From Edolisoma coerulescens (Eukaryota > Chordata > Aves > Passeriformes > Campephagidae), in contig VWZW01004624.1 of assembly GCA_013397115.1 (NCBI GenBank), forward strand, positions 1,948,974-2,012,973: 64,000 nucleotides of DNA, read 5' to 3'. This document shows, one piece after another, positions 12,860 to 25,084 of the stretch. The position numbers and the translations under genes are program-made. The stretch's first letter is position 1. Every line of letters starts with the position of its first letter. The notes beneath the pieces were generated by a model. It saw nothing but the letters and a program-made list of their open reading frames with translations. It was not told where the DNA came from and ran no database searches.

Positions 12860-14696
12860 CAGATAAAGATGTAGTCAAATTCAATAGAAGTTGTTATAAA
12901 TCAGCTTGCAATGGTGTACCCTTCAAAAATCAGTACAATGTGAAAAGAAGATCATGAAGTTCAAAAAACAATTTTTTTGGCAAAATGTAGCAAGAACTTC
13001 CTGAGATCTCTCAACACAGATTAAAAAACAAGGGCAGAGGAAAACTATATAGTAACTTAAATGAAATACATAAAAACAGAATCACTAAAATTTATAAGAA
13101 ATTGCAACCAAGTCTGTTCAGGTTCCTCTGAGGTTTAAGTACGCAAGGAATCCATTACTAGGCTTAACAGGAAATTGTCCATGACAAATTTATAAACTAT
13201 ATGGAAAATATTCCTCTTCAAATAAGTACAATGAACACTGCAACAGAACTGATAGTAGTTGTGTATTTTTGTTATAAAAAGGAATTTGTAATTATAAAAA
13301 AAATTATAAATTATAGCTCCTTTAAAAGACTGTCTCTGATCATCATATTTCAGAAATTAGGTCCCACAGAGGATTTTTTTTTAATATAAAAAATTAATTT
13401 ACGGTTTTTGCTAAAAATGCTTTTTCTCTACTATAAAACAGATCTGTATCTGAAAAGAGAAAAAAGGACTTATGCAAAAATAACCTCAAGGGGATCATTA
13501 CAGAAACACAAAAAGTAATTTTCTACTAGAATTGTAAAGTGCATTTGCAATAGATGTTTAAAAATATGGCTACAAAATACATAAAACACACAAATGAATG
13601 GGATTTAATACAACTGCAATAATTTAAATGGTATCCTTATTGAAGTGACAGACAAAGTTCCTGGAAGAAAGGGAAACACACCTTTAGGTAATTTGAAATT
13701 AGAGTAATATTAAAATGGATAAATGTATTTTGTACTATGTAGATACATAGCCATCATTTACTCTCACGAGTTATGTATGCAGAGTGTATCGATAGTTTAT
13801 TAGACTTCCTGAAATACATCCATAGTCAGAGCGACTCACTTGACAGAAAAAAGAATCATGGGGAACAGAAGAACAATACTGAAAGCAACAAGTACGACTC
13901 CATAGTTCTACAAACAAGAGAGCCCGAAAGCCCGGCTGGTCCTGCTCACTGTCGCTCTTGCAGAGCAGCAGTGAGTGCTGGGAGGGCTCATGCCCCAGAA
14001 TTGAACAGGAACATCTCCTCTGCAGATGTCACTGCGCCCTCCCATGAGTGGCAAGGGAGGCTACAGAACTCGCAGGGCAGGCACAGTCTCAGACAAACGT
14101 TAACTCAAACCGCACAATAGGTCTCAAGAAACACATCACAGTACTTTTGAGAAAATCAGAGCACAAATAACCCACAGATTACTGCAAATTACTCTGACAA
14201 AAATAAGTCCAAGCATATCTGACAGTAAAATTACATTCCCCTCAACAACAGTATCCCTTAGGTAATCCCCCTTCTCTCCCCATCCCGAATGTTAAATTGT
14301 CTCTTAGCTTTACAACAAATCACGGCTAAAAGCTGCATACTGGCAGCACTTCTTTTCATCTTACATAAATTTTATTTCTTCTCAATAGCATCAAGTGTGT
14401 TATACTTTAGGAAAATTATGAAAAGCATCACAAAGAAACAAAATGTAAATGATACAACAATTCAAAGCATATGAAGGGCACTGTTTCTGCTATCTACAAG
14501 AACATCAAATCATTTCTTCCTCTACTGCAGCTTGAGTTCATGCTTTTCCCTGGAACAACAACGATAAAAAAAGGTATGGGGTTTGTACTTCATTTTTCTC
14601 CTCATGGAAGGGTTAATATATTTTACATCCCTATTAACATGATGGCATCAGCTGAAGACAATGCTAAGTCACTCATAAAATATTAAAGACAGCACC
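12860..14696. other. AT-rich non-coding stretch with a GC-richer patch
   Basis: No gene was recognised. The patch at about 13920-14110 is clearly richer in G and C than its surroundings and lets a 115-codon plus-strand frame (13773-14120) stay open. It contains 'gcagcagtgagtgc', which looks like a splice donor by chance, but no matching acceptor and conserved protein were found. Frames at 13201-13389, 14289-14474 and 14471-14686 are in AT-rich DNA without family resemblance. Confidence 0.6.
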
Positions 14697-14736
14697 TAGG
14701 ACAAGACTTAGATTCTTTAAAATAGGTCTTGTCCTA
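14697..14736. repeat. Inverted repeat, 14-bp potential stem
   Basis: The arm 'taggacaagac' at 14697-14707 is the exact reverse complement of 14726-14736. As RNA the stem could extend to 14 pairs (14697-14710 with 14723-14736), with one G-U pair, around a 12-base loop. The stem is shorter than a normal microRNA precursor, so no RNA gene is claimed. Confidence 0.75.
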
Positions 14737-17700
14737 AGTCTTGCCCTAACTTTCCTACAGATTGAATCAGAGGTTCTATGCAAGTATTGTCTCTTTTTCC
14801 CTTTCTTCCATCCTATGTATGATCTTATCCAACAAGAAAGGCAGCTCATTGTTTTAATTTGTCTGCATAATCAAGTTGACACATAGTCATCTTACACAGA
14901 AAAAACACAGAAATATGAATGGGGACAGGATGTGGTAAGGCAGAAGGTGAAGAAGTGCTGACAGGGCATATCTGTGACTTCTTTAACATACATTTCAAAA
15001 AGTGGTTTATATATCCAAAAAACTTACTTCTGATGTTTTCCACTAGGGACAATTCCATATCTTAAAACAGATCTTTTAAGTCTTTCTCCTCCTTGTAGCC
15101 ATAATTTCAATCCAAATGCTGCTTTTCATACCTTTGGGTTATCCTTTGAAAAAGTTCCTCCCATGTATTTGCAATTGTGCCTTCCCGGTTTCCTCCATTA
15201 ACCCTCAAACACTCTTGAGCTCTCTTCCCAGCAATGTTATGAACAAAGCAATACTGGATATGTATGGCAATAGAGGAAAAAAATATTAAGTACAATTTGC
15301 CTGTATAAGGCTCCCAAAACTTCACAGTGGACTACAGATTCCATCTAAATGTACGTCCCTGATCAGTCACTTCTCCCCATAGCTGCTTTCTAAGCTTCTT
15401 ACCTCCGCCTAGAGATTGACTGTGCTGGGGAGACAGTTTAGAAGCCCTCTCTCTGATGTGATAGCTGAACTTTCACCAATCTTCTGGTCTTTCCCCAGGT
15501 TCATTTTAGTCTCTACCAATCTCTTTGTGTCACTTCCCTACCTCCACAAGTGATCAGGATTCCTCCAGTTTTGTATCTTTTAAACAGTGTGCTGCTTCCT
15601 TCCACACCAAGGCATACAGGGAGCTTTGTCAAAGGTCCCCAGACTTACTGAATAACCTGGACCAATTCCATTTATTTACAACTATGAAAAAGCAATAAAG
15701 AAAACAAATAAATCTTTGGTATTGGGATTTTGTAGTGGAATAGTAAAACACTCATAACAGGAAGATATATAGCAAATAGTTTTGGCTGGTTCAGACAGTA
15801 CAGAAGTGAACCAATGAAAGACTGCAGAAACGCTGAGGCTCTGAGATCAAGTGTTGTGTCCTAGTGACATGAGATAAACCTGGCTTCGTGGAATGTTTTT
15901 CCCTCCAGTATTGAGCATTTCCCTCCTTAAGTTCATGAGTTCCCTGCTGACTCAAAGAAATGTTGAAACTACAAATGACTTCTCTTAAGAAATTTAGCGA
16001 GTGCCAAATTAAGACTCAGCTGCGCAACTTTCACGTAGTGTCCTAGTATATATTCAAAATACTGCAATAACACAATCACGTTTGCTTCTGACATTACCCA
16101 ATTCTCTAAATAGTAATCTGCCAGGTAAGAACATGGGATGTGAGGAGAGACATATAGATGAAGGACCAGAAAACTAGAGAAGAATGAGAATCGGTTAAGC
16201 GACAAGACACAAGAAACAGCCAAGATGGGGTAAACTGACCCTGGGACCTGTTAGGCTCCAACACAAGTACAAGAAAACTGGATGTGTAAGTGGAACAGTG
16301 AAAGAGATCTCACAGCTGACAACCACAATGTCTGGACAGAGATAAAAACCAGAGAAGACAAAGAATGTGACAGAGAAGATTTGGATATCTATTCTTCCCA
16401 GAGGGTTTTATCCCAACTCCTCCATAAAAATTAGGACAAAACGCAGGGAACGTGACCACATTTTCAGATGGGCTGTCGAAGGTTTCCTAATCAGAGCGGA
16501 AAAAAATCCCAGAGGTCTGACTGCTCTGAGATGAAAACAAAAACCTCACAACATATGATCCAGGAAACAAAAATAACAAGATGGAGGCCAAAACCAATGA
16601 GCAGTATGATGTTACCTTGCTCAGTAGTGCTGCCCGTGAACCACCTAATATCCAGCACCTACAGTGAAAAGCCACATACCACAAGGGGTCAACCTGGTCC
16701 ATCTAGTTTCACAACTAAATAAAATATAGAACTCTCTAAGGGGAAGATAAACCCAAGGATACTAGGTCTTATTTGGGTTAGTTGAAGATAAAAGTGCAGT
16801 TAATTCTTCCCATTTTCATGTTGATATATAGCCATAGAAGAATGTCCATCAAAATAATCCTACTATGGAACTATAAACTTAAGTGCTACTTTTCCATAAC
16901 TCCAGACTTGCCTTGCCTAAGCTTAATATTTGGCAGTATTGCCCTAGAAGCCTCCAGCACCTGCCAAGAGAAGATGAAAAAAATGCAGAATAATGTCATC
17001 TGTTCATACAAACATATTTCTAACAATATGTATGAAAATGGTATAAATATTTTCATTGATTGCCATGCCATATTCTTAGATGAGAAACTTTGCAACTTCT
17101 CATGTGTTCTTTGGAAAGAAACCAACGATTTTTAGGGTGCTAAACAAAATTTCCAATGTGATTAACTTAAATTAATCTTAAAACATATTTAGATCCAAAT
17201 CTCACAACACTTCAAGTTATGCAACACTTTACAGATAATTTGAGAAGGCCCAGCAATATCCCCTTACAAAAATTATACTAGACATCCCTCCAGCAGAGAC
17301 TCAAAAGACATAATCCTTACGACACTGATGTCTTTAAAAAATAGTTCTTCAAAAACGTTGTGTTTGATGCTAGCATTCAGAGGAACTTTGTTCTGATCTA
17401 GTTTTACTCTACAACCCTATTTAAAAAAAAAGTCACCACGTGAATCTAGACTGACACACATAAATATTTTACACTGACTAATAAAAGGTTGACACAAAAA
17501 GAATAAATATTGTGTGTGCTAGAACCAGCCTCTACTTTAGACACAACTGAGTTCACATCATCTAAATAGGACATATCAGCGCTGCGTAATCTTGATGAAA
17601 TCAGACAGACTACACACCTGTAATTGACTTAACTGGGCAAGAGACATAACTGGTGCTCAGAACTTCAGCCGGAAATGCTGTTATTTGGCAACAAGAAAAT

Positions 17701-18273
17701 TACACTCAAAGAATAAAGTTTAGCAGAGACCTTTTGCCATTGTTGGCCCATCTCTTTGCTCATTTGAAGTGCTAAAGTATAAATATATTTGAGAAAACCA
17801 CTTGAATACCTAAATCTAATTTCTTCTGGTATAATTTTATACTTTCAAATCCGTTTTTATTTTATTAGTCCAGGACAAAGAGTAAATGATTTTCATTACT
17901 GCAATAAATGAATTGGCAAGAATTTACAATTTTTAGTGCTACTGCTGCATTGTGTGAAGAGTTATATTGTACAGCTTTTCTCTAGGATCATTTCTAGGGT
18001 ATGAAACCTAAACCTTGACAACGCTGCATCTATCTTCTGAGTATATATGGCACAAGTACAACACACTCTCTTAAGATGGATTTCGCACAAAAGGCTTTTC
18101 TTCATAATAAAAGTATCTCCAATCATCAATTTCTCATACTTTGCCTTCCAGGCACACACACACTTTAGATAATGTGTTTACTTTTTTTCCTTTCACAAAT
18201 TGTAATTCATCCACTTCATATAGCAAGTAAAGCACTGCATGTCCAGCTGCCCCGTGTGTTCTCCATTTCCATT
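14737..18273. other. AT-rich non-coding stretch, no gene seen
   Basis: Nothing recognisable was found. Overlapping frames occur at 16468-16722 (plus) and 16487-16702 (minus), and at 16782-17135 (plus) and 16886-17125 (minus). They are antisense shadows of one another with no domain, so neither member of a pair is credible as a gene. Confidence 0.65.
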
Positions 18274-18298
18274 GGGACATTTTGCTGGGATAGAGTTT
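18274..18298 (+). mobile_element. ERVL-type LTR 5' end relic
   Basis: The words 'acattttgctgggatagag' match the start of a very common avian ERVL LTR as I remember it. Only about 25 bases are clear on this side. Downstream of the solo LTR that follows, 'aggactttcagctttt' (18579-18594) resembles a more internal part of the same LTR family. This suggests that the younger LTR at 18305-18576 inserted into this relic, which had also lost sequence. It carries no coding capacity. Confidence 0.55.
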
Positions 18299-18304
18299 GA
18301 GGAC
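18299..18304. repeat. Left target-site duplication, GAGGAC
   Basis: The six bases 'gaggac' directly precede the TG that opens the LTR at 18305, and recur exactly at 18577-18582 directly after its terminal CA. Confidence 0.85.
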
Positions 18305-18483
18305 TGTGACAGCACAGACTCTTTCCTGTGGGAATTTTTCTCTTCTTCTCCCTGTGTTCTATAAACAAAGATAAGGTTTGGATATTATTGAAACTGTCTC
18401 TGGAAAGATGGACAGTTCAGCCTGGCCTGTCAGCCTAGAGGGAGGGTTTGAATTGACCCAATCCGGAGGAACTTTCAAGAGTC

Positions 18484-18491
18484 TATATAAG
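18484..18491 (+). promoter_or_regulatory. TATA-like box of the solo LTR
   Basis: TATATAAG sits about 180 bases into the LTR, in the place expected for the U3 promoter. Whether it is still active cannot be told from the sequence. Confidence 0.6.
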
Positions 18492-18505
18492 TTTTAGAAT
18501 TAAAT

Positions 18506-18511
18506 AATAAA
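18506..18511 (+). promoter_or_regulatory. Polyadenylation signal AATAAA of the solo LTR
   Basis: The canonical hexamer lies 22 bases downstream of the start of the TATA-like box. The close spacing implies a short R region. Confidence 0.6.
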
Positions 18512-18576
18512 ATCAGAATTCCGCCTCACCCGATTCAGCCTGGTTCTTGCACGCGGCTAGTGGTACCACAGTGACA

Positions 18577-18582
18577 GAGGAC
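18577..18582. repeat. Right target-site duplication, GAGGAC
   Basis: This is an exact copy of 18299-18304, immediately after the terminal CA of the LTR. The absence of any mismatch suggests a fairly recent insertion. Confidence 0.85.
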
Positions 18583-21500
18583 TTTCAGCTTTTAGTGAGC
18601 ACCTGACCAGGACCACAGGGAGGTTTCAATGAATCCATAAATCTCAGAGACACTCCACAAAAGTGCAGAATCTGTGCTCTGCACACTCACTATGTTAACT
18701 GGTTTCCACAAGCATTAGCTCAAGCACCACACCAAGCAGATACACATCTATTTCCTTCTGAGAAATTCTAGACAGAAAGCAGAAATCCCTATTAAATATA
18801 AGGCTTGGTCTACTCCTGGCCGCTGAGATGTAATACAAGCCTGATCTGTACCTGCAATTGTCCAAGAGCATTATTTTGTAATAACAAAGTTGCTTCCTGG
18901 TCAATGTAAGTTAATACACTTTGAAAAAAATAGATTAAACTAAACTGGAAAAGACATTCATTATGGAGTAAGAACACTCATAGCAAAACTAATCAAGAAT
19001 ATAACTACATAAATACAACTATTTAAGAAATGCGTTTTACTATTTCCTAAATAAATTTTGTGCAGCAGAGCACTAAACAAATAAGTGTGAAGACATTCTC
19101 ATCTCACTTTGTAACAGACTCAGAATCTGATTATATATGCCTTAGTAATTTATTTCAAATCAACCCAACTATTTATTCTGGTCAAACTTCTGAGAGAAGA
19201 AAAATTAACTCAGCTCATTTGCTCACAGCATCACATGTAGCCTTCAATCTTATACATCATAATGAGTTTAGAAAACTAAATTACAAGACCCAGAAGTAAG
19301 GAGGACACACAGCTATCACCTGCTCCAAAGAGCTGTTATATGCCTGTGTTAATATTTCTAAAGCACTTTCGATTCACATTTAAAAGCAGCTATACACACA
19401 AGGAATATCACCGCTAGGGAATGTTACAAACACAAGGTTCTTTCTTGAGGCCCTGCTCTGGCTTTAACAACACTTGATTCATGCAGTCAGCCCCAACACT
19501 TGAGAAGCTCTTTGGAGCTCCTTGAACTAAAATAAAACAGAGAAAAGGGCACAGAAACCAAACAGAACGTGAGGGCATGGTTGAAATCAACAGAAAAGAT
19601 TGGGGAAGGGTGAGATTGCTCTTGGAACTTCTGGCAAAAGACTAAAAAAGGAAGAGTACTGGCATGAGAACATGAGGCACAAACAACTCATGGTATGAGA
19701 GGAAAAAAGGGTCCAAAAAACTCCCAGAGAGCTAAGAGAAGGGAAAAAAGTCAGAAAGATCTCCTGACACAGAGAAAGATGGTTCAACAGGTTTAAAAAA
19801 ATGAACAAACTGTCAGGTGTGGACAGAAATATGCATATAGCTGCCTGTATAATGAGCTTGGCCTACTGTGAAACCACCACAGCTCTAAGCATATACACAC
19901 ACAACAGACAACTCATCCCTAGAGTAATACCTCAGTGTTTTGGTTTTTTTAAACCTGTCAAAAATACATTACATATCCTTTTGCAATGTTTTCTTTTACA
20001 ATATAAAAACATGAACACACAAAAAAAAACCTAGTTAGCAGCCTGCTCAGTAGTGAGACAGAGTATGAGACACTAGCAATAGTGTTATTTTTGAGTTCCA
20101 AGTTGCGAATTACCACTGTTCTAGCAGGGAAAATCTCCTCAGACTCTTGTAGCTTCTTCCTACACGAGGAAAACCAACAATGGCTGGATAGTTTATCTGC
20201 TTCTGACGTTTCCAAGTCATTTCTCCTTAAATCCAGAAGAGTCCGTTTGTATTTATTTTTTATTTGCTTTTTAACTTCTGAGTGATTTGTGAAGTACCAG
20301 AAGCCATCAAATCTTCAGAGCCAAAATTAGGATCTCAAAGCTCTAGGAGCAAAGCACACAAACAGTGGGACAAAAAGGGAGCAAATTTCTAATGCAAAGA
20401 TCTGGATTCCCAACTGATAGCCCTGATTCTATAAGCACACCCATGGGTTCAGACTTCTTTCTTTCACAGGGAAAGAACAGGATCAAAGTCAAAAACTACT
20501 AAAGACAGAAGCTCTTTGTATTCAGATTCAAAACAAAACAGACAACATCAGAGAAGATAAAAAGAAAACATCCCAAATAAACAAGGCAGGGCTGGGTTAC
20601 TCCTTCAAACTCCTGTGGGTTAAGACATGTAACTTGCCAAAGAACATTTTGCAAACACAAACAGATGTGTTTCTCTTAATTCCCAAATAGTGATCAAGAC
20701 AATCCAGCTCCTGTGAGCACAATTATCCACAGCAGCAGTAAAGGCTAGGATGGAATCTCCTCAACTTAAACCTGCTAAAATACCCAGACAAGGGAGCATA
20801 CCATGCCACACGAATACCACACTAACTTGTTTTGCATGACTAAACCACAATTTTTGTAACAATTCCACTCTGCTCTAACTTTATATCATGTTCTTCCCCT
20901 TGGGAGACTGTGTCTTATTTGCATCACAAACTCTTAGCAAGTCACTGTGGCTCAGAAAGGGTCTTGCTACTGCAGGCATACAGGAGTCCATGCTCACACA
21001 CTGCTAAGCCGCCTCTTCTGGGGCAAAGATTAAAGGCAACAGCTGCTCCTCCCTGGACTCTGTCAGCTGCAGCTGGGCATCCCAACAGAACATGCAGGAG
21101 AGTCCCCCATGCTCCAACACAAACCAGACAGCCCAAGTCACTCTAGTACAAACAAGACACATTGGACTGATAGGGTATAAAGCCACAGCCTTCCCCAGGC
21201 CAGCCAAAACCAGCTCTGGAAAACACATGAAAAGGACAGCATGAAGCCAATGATCTTTCAAGAGACACTGTTCCATTACATATTTCTGCTGTCAAAGAAA
21301 CCAAACAGAAAAATCAAGGCACCATTAAGGGAAAGGTATTTTTTAACTTGACAGGGCCATATGGTTTTATGACAGACTTGCAGTCCAAGCCGTGTTTATA
21401 CTACTCATTTGTTTTTGTTAAATATCATATATTGAAAAAAGTAAGTTAGAGATCAAGAGGTATTCCTTGCTTCTCTCATTGTAGAATGTAATTTGCAAAA

Positions 21501-23225
21501 TGCATTCATAAATTTTGAAAGCTTTTTTAAGATCTAATCTGGAAGCAAAAGCTAGCTTTGAGTACATCAACCATCTAATATTCTCTGCTCAAAGGTGACT
21601 TGTCAGAGACCAGCAAACAAAGCTAAAGGTAAAAAACTGCTCCCTTCAGGATGCATCCTGTTGTTAAAATGTCATTGTTTGCATAATAAAGCACTTCATG
21701 TCTTTAACCTTTGGTGTAAACATTGTAAATGATATTTCTTTTTCTGATAATTAAACTTAGCGTGCAAAAGAGTGACAACTAGTTATAAAATCTCATTTGC
21801 ACTTACCATCCATACTGCTTTTAGAATGAATGATAAGGCTTTTAACTATCTTCAGCTGAGAAATACTCTTTATAATAGAAAACAGGTTTATACCTGGACA
21901 CTTTAATGAATCATTGAAATCACTGCATGTTAGACTACTTACAGAAATAATCCCACTGAAGTCCAGGAGATCTGCTCTAAGAAATATACAGCAATGTCAG
22001 TATGGGCTGCATAATTAGAGCCTCCACGATCCTTCCTAATTACCTAGAGACTAAAAGCATAGCATTTCCCTTTCAGTATCTCCACAGTGGGTTCTTCAAT
22101 CATTAAACAAGCTAGGTCCAGGCCTGTTTGCCGGCATTGCCTGTGGTGAGTTTGCTTATGATCTGTAGTCAATCAACTACAGATTTGTCACTATATAACT
22201 ATAATTTATCCTCTGGCACATCCTTAACTTTTTGCCTTTGTCCATCTGCCACCACTTTGGGACAACAGTGACTCTTTACCCTCAGACATATGCCCAGCTG
22301 GTACAATTACCATTTAGAAGAGCAAGTACCCAATATTTATTTTCAGGCTACTCTTCATAATGTTGGCATTGCAAACAAGTTTTACCCCACACATGTCATA
22401 CAGCACGTAACATACCTGTTTTATGATCTGCAATACTCTGTACATGCAACTTTCAGATAATTATGAAAGGTTTGCTGTAATTGAAAAGGGAAAACAAGAA
22501 CCACTGAAAGACTTCAGAGAAGCACATGAAATGCACTGCCATACAATGACTTTTCTCAGAACTCTATTAGAAAGCACCATGACATAATTTCATTTTGTAA
22601 TGTCCCATTTTTAAGCACCATCCCATACACGTCTTTAAATGTGCTAAATGGAAATCCCCACTATGTACAGAGAATTGCTTTCAAAATGACAACAGTTCCT
22701 CTTTCATCAGAGTACTCAATAGCAGGAGAAAAATACTTTCCCAAATTCAAAGCATTTTGATCTGGTTCTGTCAAAACGCTACGTGTTCTCAGTTGGTAAT
22801 CTCTCTTTAGTCAAAATGTGACTATTTTTGTTCAGGATGGTTTTCTAAATGATCATCTTCAAAAGTTAGGAACAGAGAAATAGTGAAAAAAAATTACTAT
22901 TGCTACTTTACTGTACTACCTACCAGGAACCTTGGTGTGAACCCGTACAAACATTTCAATTTAAATTTAGAACATTTTTAAAACATCTAGTGCCAAGGAG
23001 ACAGCATATGGTTTAGTTCATTAAATACATATCCATTGAACACCAGGATTTTCTAGGTAGCAGAAAGGGGTATCAGTAATTAGCAATTAGCTATTCCTTT
23101 ATGGGTAATAAAGAGCTGCTGCTTACCAGCTTCTCTTTTCAAAACAATACTAGTGCCTCCCAGACTTTTTCCACAATAGATAGCTATGTCATACAAATAT
23201 TTTGGACTCAATTCCCTATCAGCAG
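18583..23225. other. AT-rich non-coding stretch, no gene seen
   Basis: No gene or transposon was recognised beyond the possible tail of the ERVL relic in the first few dozen bases. The GC-richer patch at about 20930-21240 has overlapping plus-strand (20910-21146) and minus-strand (20942-21136, 21004-21276) frames, none of which shows a domain. A block at 21641-21870 has a SOX/POU-like word (CATTGTTTGCATAAT, 21673-21687) and is discussed as a possible regulatory element. Confidence 0.65.
22161..22184. repeat. 9-bp perfect inverted repeat
   Basis: 'atctgtagt' (22161-22169) and 'actacagat' (22176-22184) are exact reverse complements around a 6-base loop. It is probably too short to mean anything by itself. 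Confidence 0.65.
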
Positions 23226-23310
23226 TCACAGAATGATGTTGTAAGGGATCTCTGGAGGTCACCACATACAAATATCACACAAAGTGGGGCCAAAACCAAT
23301 GTTAAATAAG
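23226..23310 (-). mobile_element. CR1 LINE 3' end fragment, degraded
   Basis: The words 'cacagaatgatgttgtaag' and 'ggatctctggaggtcacc' follow the reverse complement of a CR1 3' terminus (in antisense, an ACAGAAT tail followed by GGAAGGGATCTCTGGAGGTCA). The distal part, with 'aaagtggggcca', is only loosely alike, so the right limit is approximate. The fragment carries no coding frame of its own; the frame at 23080-23271 crosses it by chance. Confidence 0.65.
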
Positions 23311-24732
23311 GTTTCTGACACCCTCCACCAGTGCCTATACTATTACTTTAAAAGACTGGTTAATCTGTGGAACTCTTCAGCCATTAGGTGTTCTGTTGGT
23401 GGCTTCTATTCTCATTTCTGCTTGGTACAGTACCAGTGCCTAACAATAAAAGCAAGCAGCCTGGCAGCTCCTCCTCTTTTCCAACTGCTATTACAGACAT
23501 CGAGACTCATTTCGGCAGTGAAAGCACCAGACATCTGTAGAAGCAGTAGGCAGCAAAGTGATAGAGCCAGGAGTGTGCAAGTTGCCAGATGCATATGGAC
23601 AACAAGTTGTCTGCAGCCTGAAGTGTGAGAATCAGCAGTATTTAATCAAGGAAAATATTAGAAGAAAGACTTAAAGCTGAAGTAGCTAACAGTTTTGCTC
23701 AGAACAAAACAGCAGATTGCTGACACGACAGGGTCTCTCTTGAGCATGCCGAACTGCAGCAAATGGAGCAGAAGACTGGCTAGTGGGTTGTTATATTCCA
23801 GATTCCATGTAAAAGGTGGTACACTGTACACCTAAATATGCCGGGATGCTTGCCCTGATGACAAGCCAAACCCACCACTGAGTTCCTGCTGCTAGGCTAG
23901 GCCAGACATGACACAAAGAAAGTTTATAAAACCCTGGCCAACCCATGGGTCTTCCCCACTCTCAGCAGCACACGGGCCTTAACAGAGTTGTGGTGAAATC
24001 ATATATGGCAGTAGATATCCCAGCTGTAACCGTAACAATTAACAAGTATGAATCCATACAACGTGAAAGCTGTGACTCTGACTGACCTCAGATAATGCTG
24101 AGGAAATCAAACATTTGCAGTCATTTCGGGGCACTGCCAACATCAAATTTATTTCTCTCACTTTTGCCAAAGCAGTATCTCTCGCAATACAAGGATCGGC
24201 TTTGTGTGTGTGCTTAAATCCTTAATTCCCTACACATTCCCCTGCATCTCAACGTAGGTGCCAAATAGGGCAAGAATTATTCTTTCTTTCCACAGATCCA
24301 CAAATAGGACCTACCATCACAAATTTACATAAATGTATATATTTTCACTACTGGAAATAATAGAAGGTTCCCAGATGGACTAAGTAAATCTATTAAGAAA
24401 ATGATCAAGTTTGAAATATAAACTTTTGTAACACATCGTGGTTCCAGAGGTCTTTCACAAGGCATACCTTAAACATCACAGTTCACAAGAAAAGTCTTGG
24501 AGAGTCCCCAGTATCTACAGCACAAGCACAAGGAGTCCCTTACTAATATTACGCAAGGGATGATGAAACTGAATGACCAAAATGCTGTTGGACAACTTAA
24601 ATGGTGAGGAGAAAAGATGAAAGGATGGACTCAGGATTAGATTTTACAATGCCATTTCTCACTTTCCCACTCCCCAGTTGTTCAGTGTCTTGCCACAGGT
24701 CAGTCTTCTCTGTTGCAGCAATAGATTTTTTC
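23311..24732. other. Non-coding stretch with a promoter-like patch
   Basis: No gene was recognised. Around 23720-24010 the sequence is GC-richer and holds a TATA-like 'tttataaa' (23923-23930) followed by CT-rich sequence. This is the look of an LTR promoter, but no TG...CA ends with a target duplication could be matched and no AATAAA follows, so it is not called as an element. Frames at 23284-23628 (plus) and 23412-23594 (minus) are antisense to each other and unsupported. Confidence 0.55.
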
Positions 24733-24754
24733 TTTTTTTTTTTTTTTTTTTTTT
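24733..24754. repeat. Poly-T tract (22 T)
   Basis: A run of 22 T on the plus strand, preceded by shorter T runs broken by C. It could be the A tail of a minus-strand retrocopy, but the sequence to its right shows no recognisable retrocopy body. Confidence 0.85.
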
Positions 24755-25084
24755 GCGAAATCACAATCTAAAACTGAATGAGTAAAACAAATTGGGTTAA
24801 AAAAAGACATACATGTGTATGTTGAGAGAGGATAAACTACAAATCAAAACAACATAACTGCGATAAGGAGATGGGAGGAACACCTTAATCCAGCCTAATC
24901 ACTGGTAAATGATGACTTTGGTATACAAGCATTACATTAACCATGAAGTGAATGTCATAACTGAAACCTACTCCTTAGTTTTAAAGAATTTGACTGAGCC
25001 AATCTACATCACCAAAACCACAAAAGGTCTTCCTCACAAGCAGACATTACCAGTGCAAAATTCGCTCTGTACACTGAACAGCAG
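24755..25084. other. Non-coding stretch, nothing seen
   Basis: This is AT-rich unique sequence before the CR1 fragment. The frame at 24909-25100 shows no family resemblance. Confidence 0.6.

Larger units (their letters stand above)
18305..18576 (+). mobile_element. Solo LTR of an endogenous retrovirus, 6-bp target duplication
   Basis: A 272-bp block opens 'tgtgacagcac' and closes 'cacagtgaca', giving the canonical TG...CA ends with a short imperfect inverted terminus (TGTGAC against TGTCAC). It is flanked by a perfect 6-bp direct repeat, GAGGAC. Inside it are a TATA-like TATATAAG (18484-18491) and an AATAAA (18506-18511), both on the plus strand, which sets the orientation. Six-base duplications are typical of class II (ERVK-like) and alpharetroviral integrases, and AATAAA lying just after the TATA box recalls alpharetroviral LTRs. 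No internal gag, pol or env sequence flanks it, so it is a solo LTR left by recombination between two LTRs. The exact family is not named. Confidence 0.85.

Noticed and set aside
13920..14120. Coding exon with a donor-like 'cagtgagt'
   Set aside because: No convincing acceptor, no known protein similarity, and a donor-like word of this kind is expected by chance.
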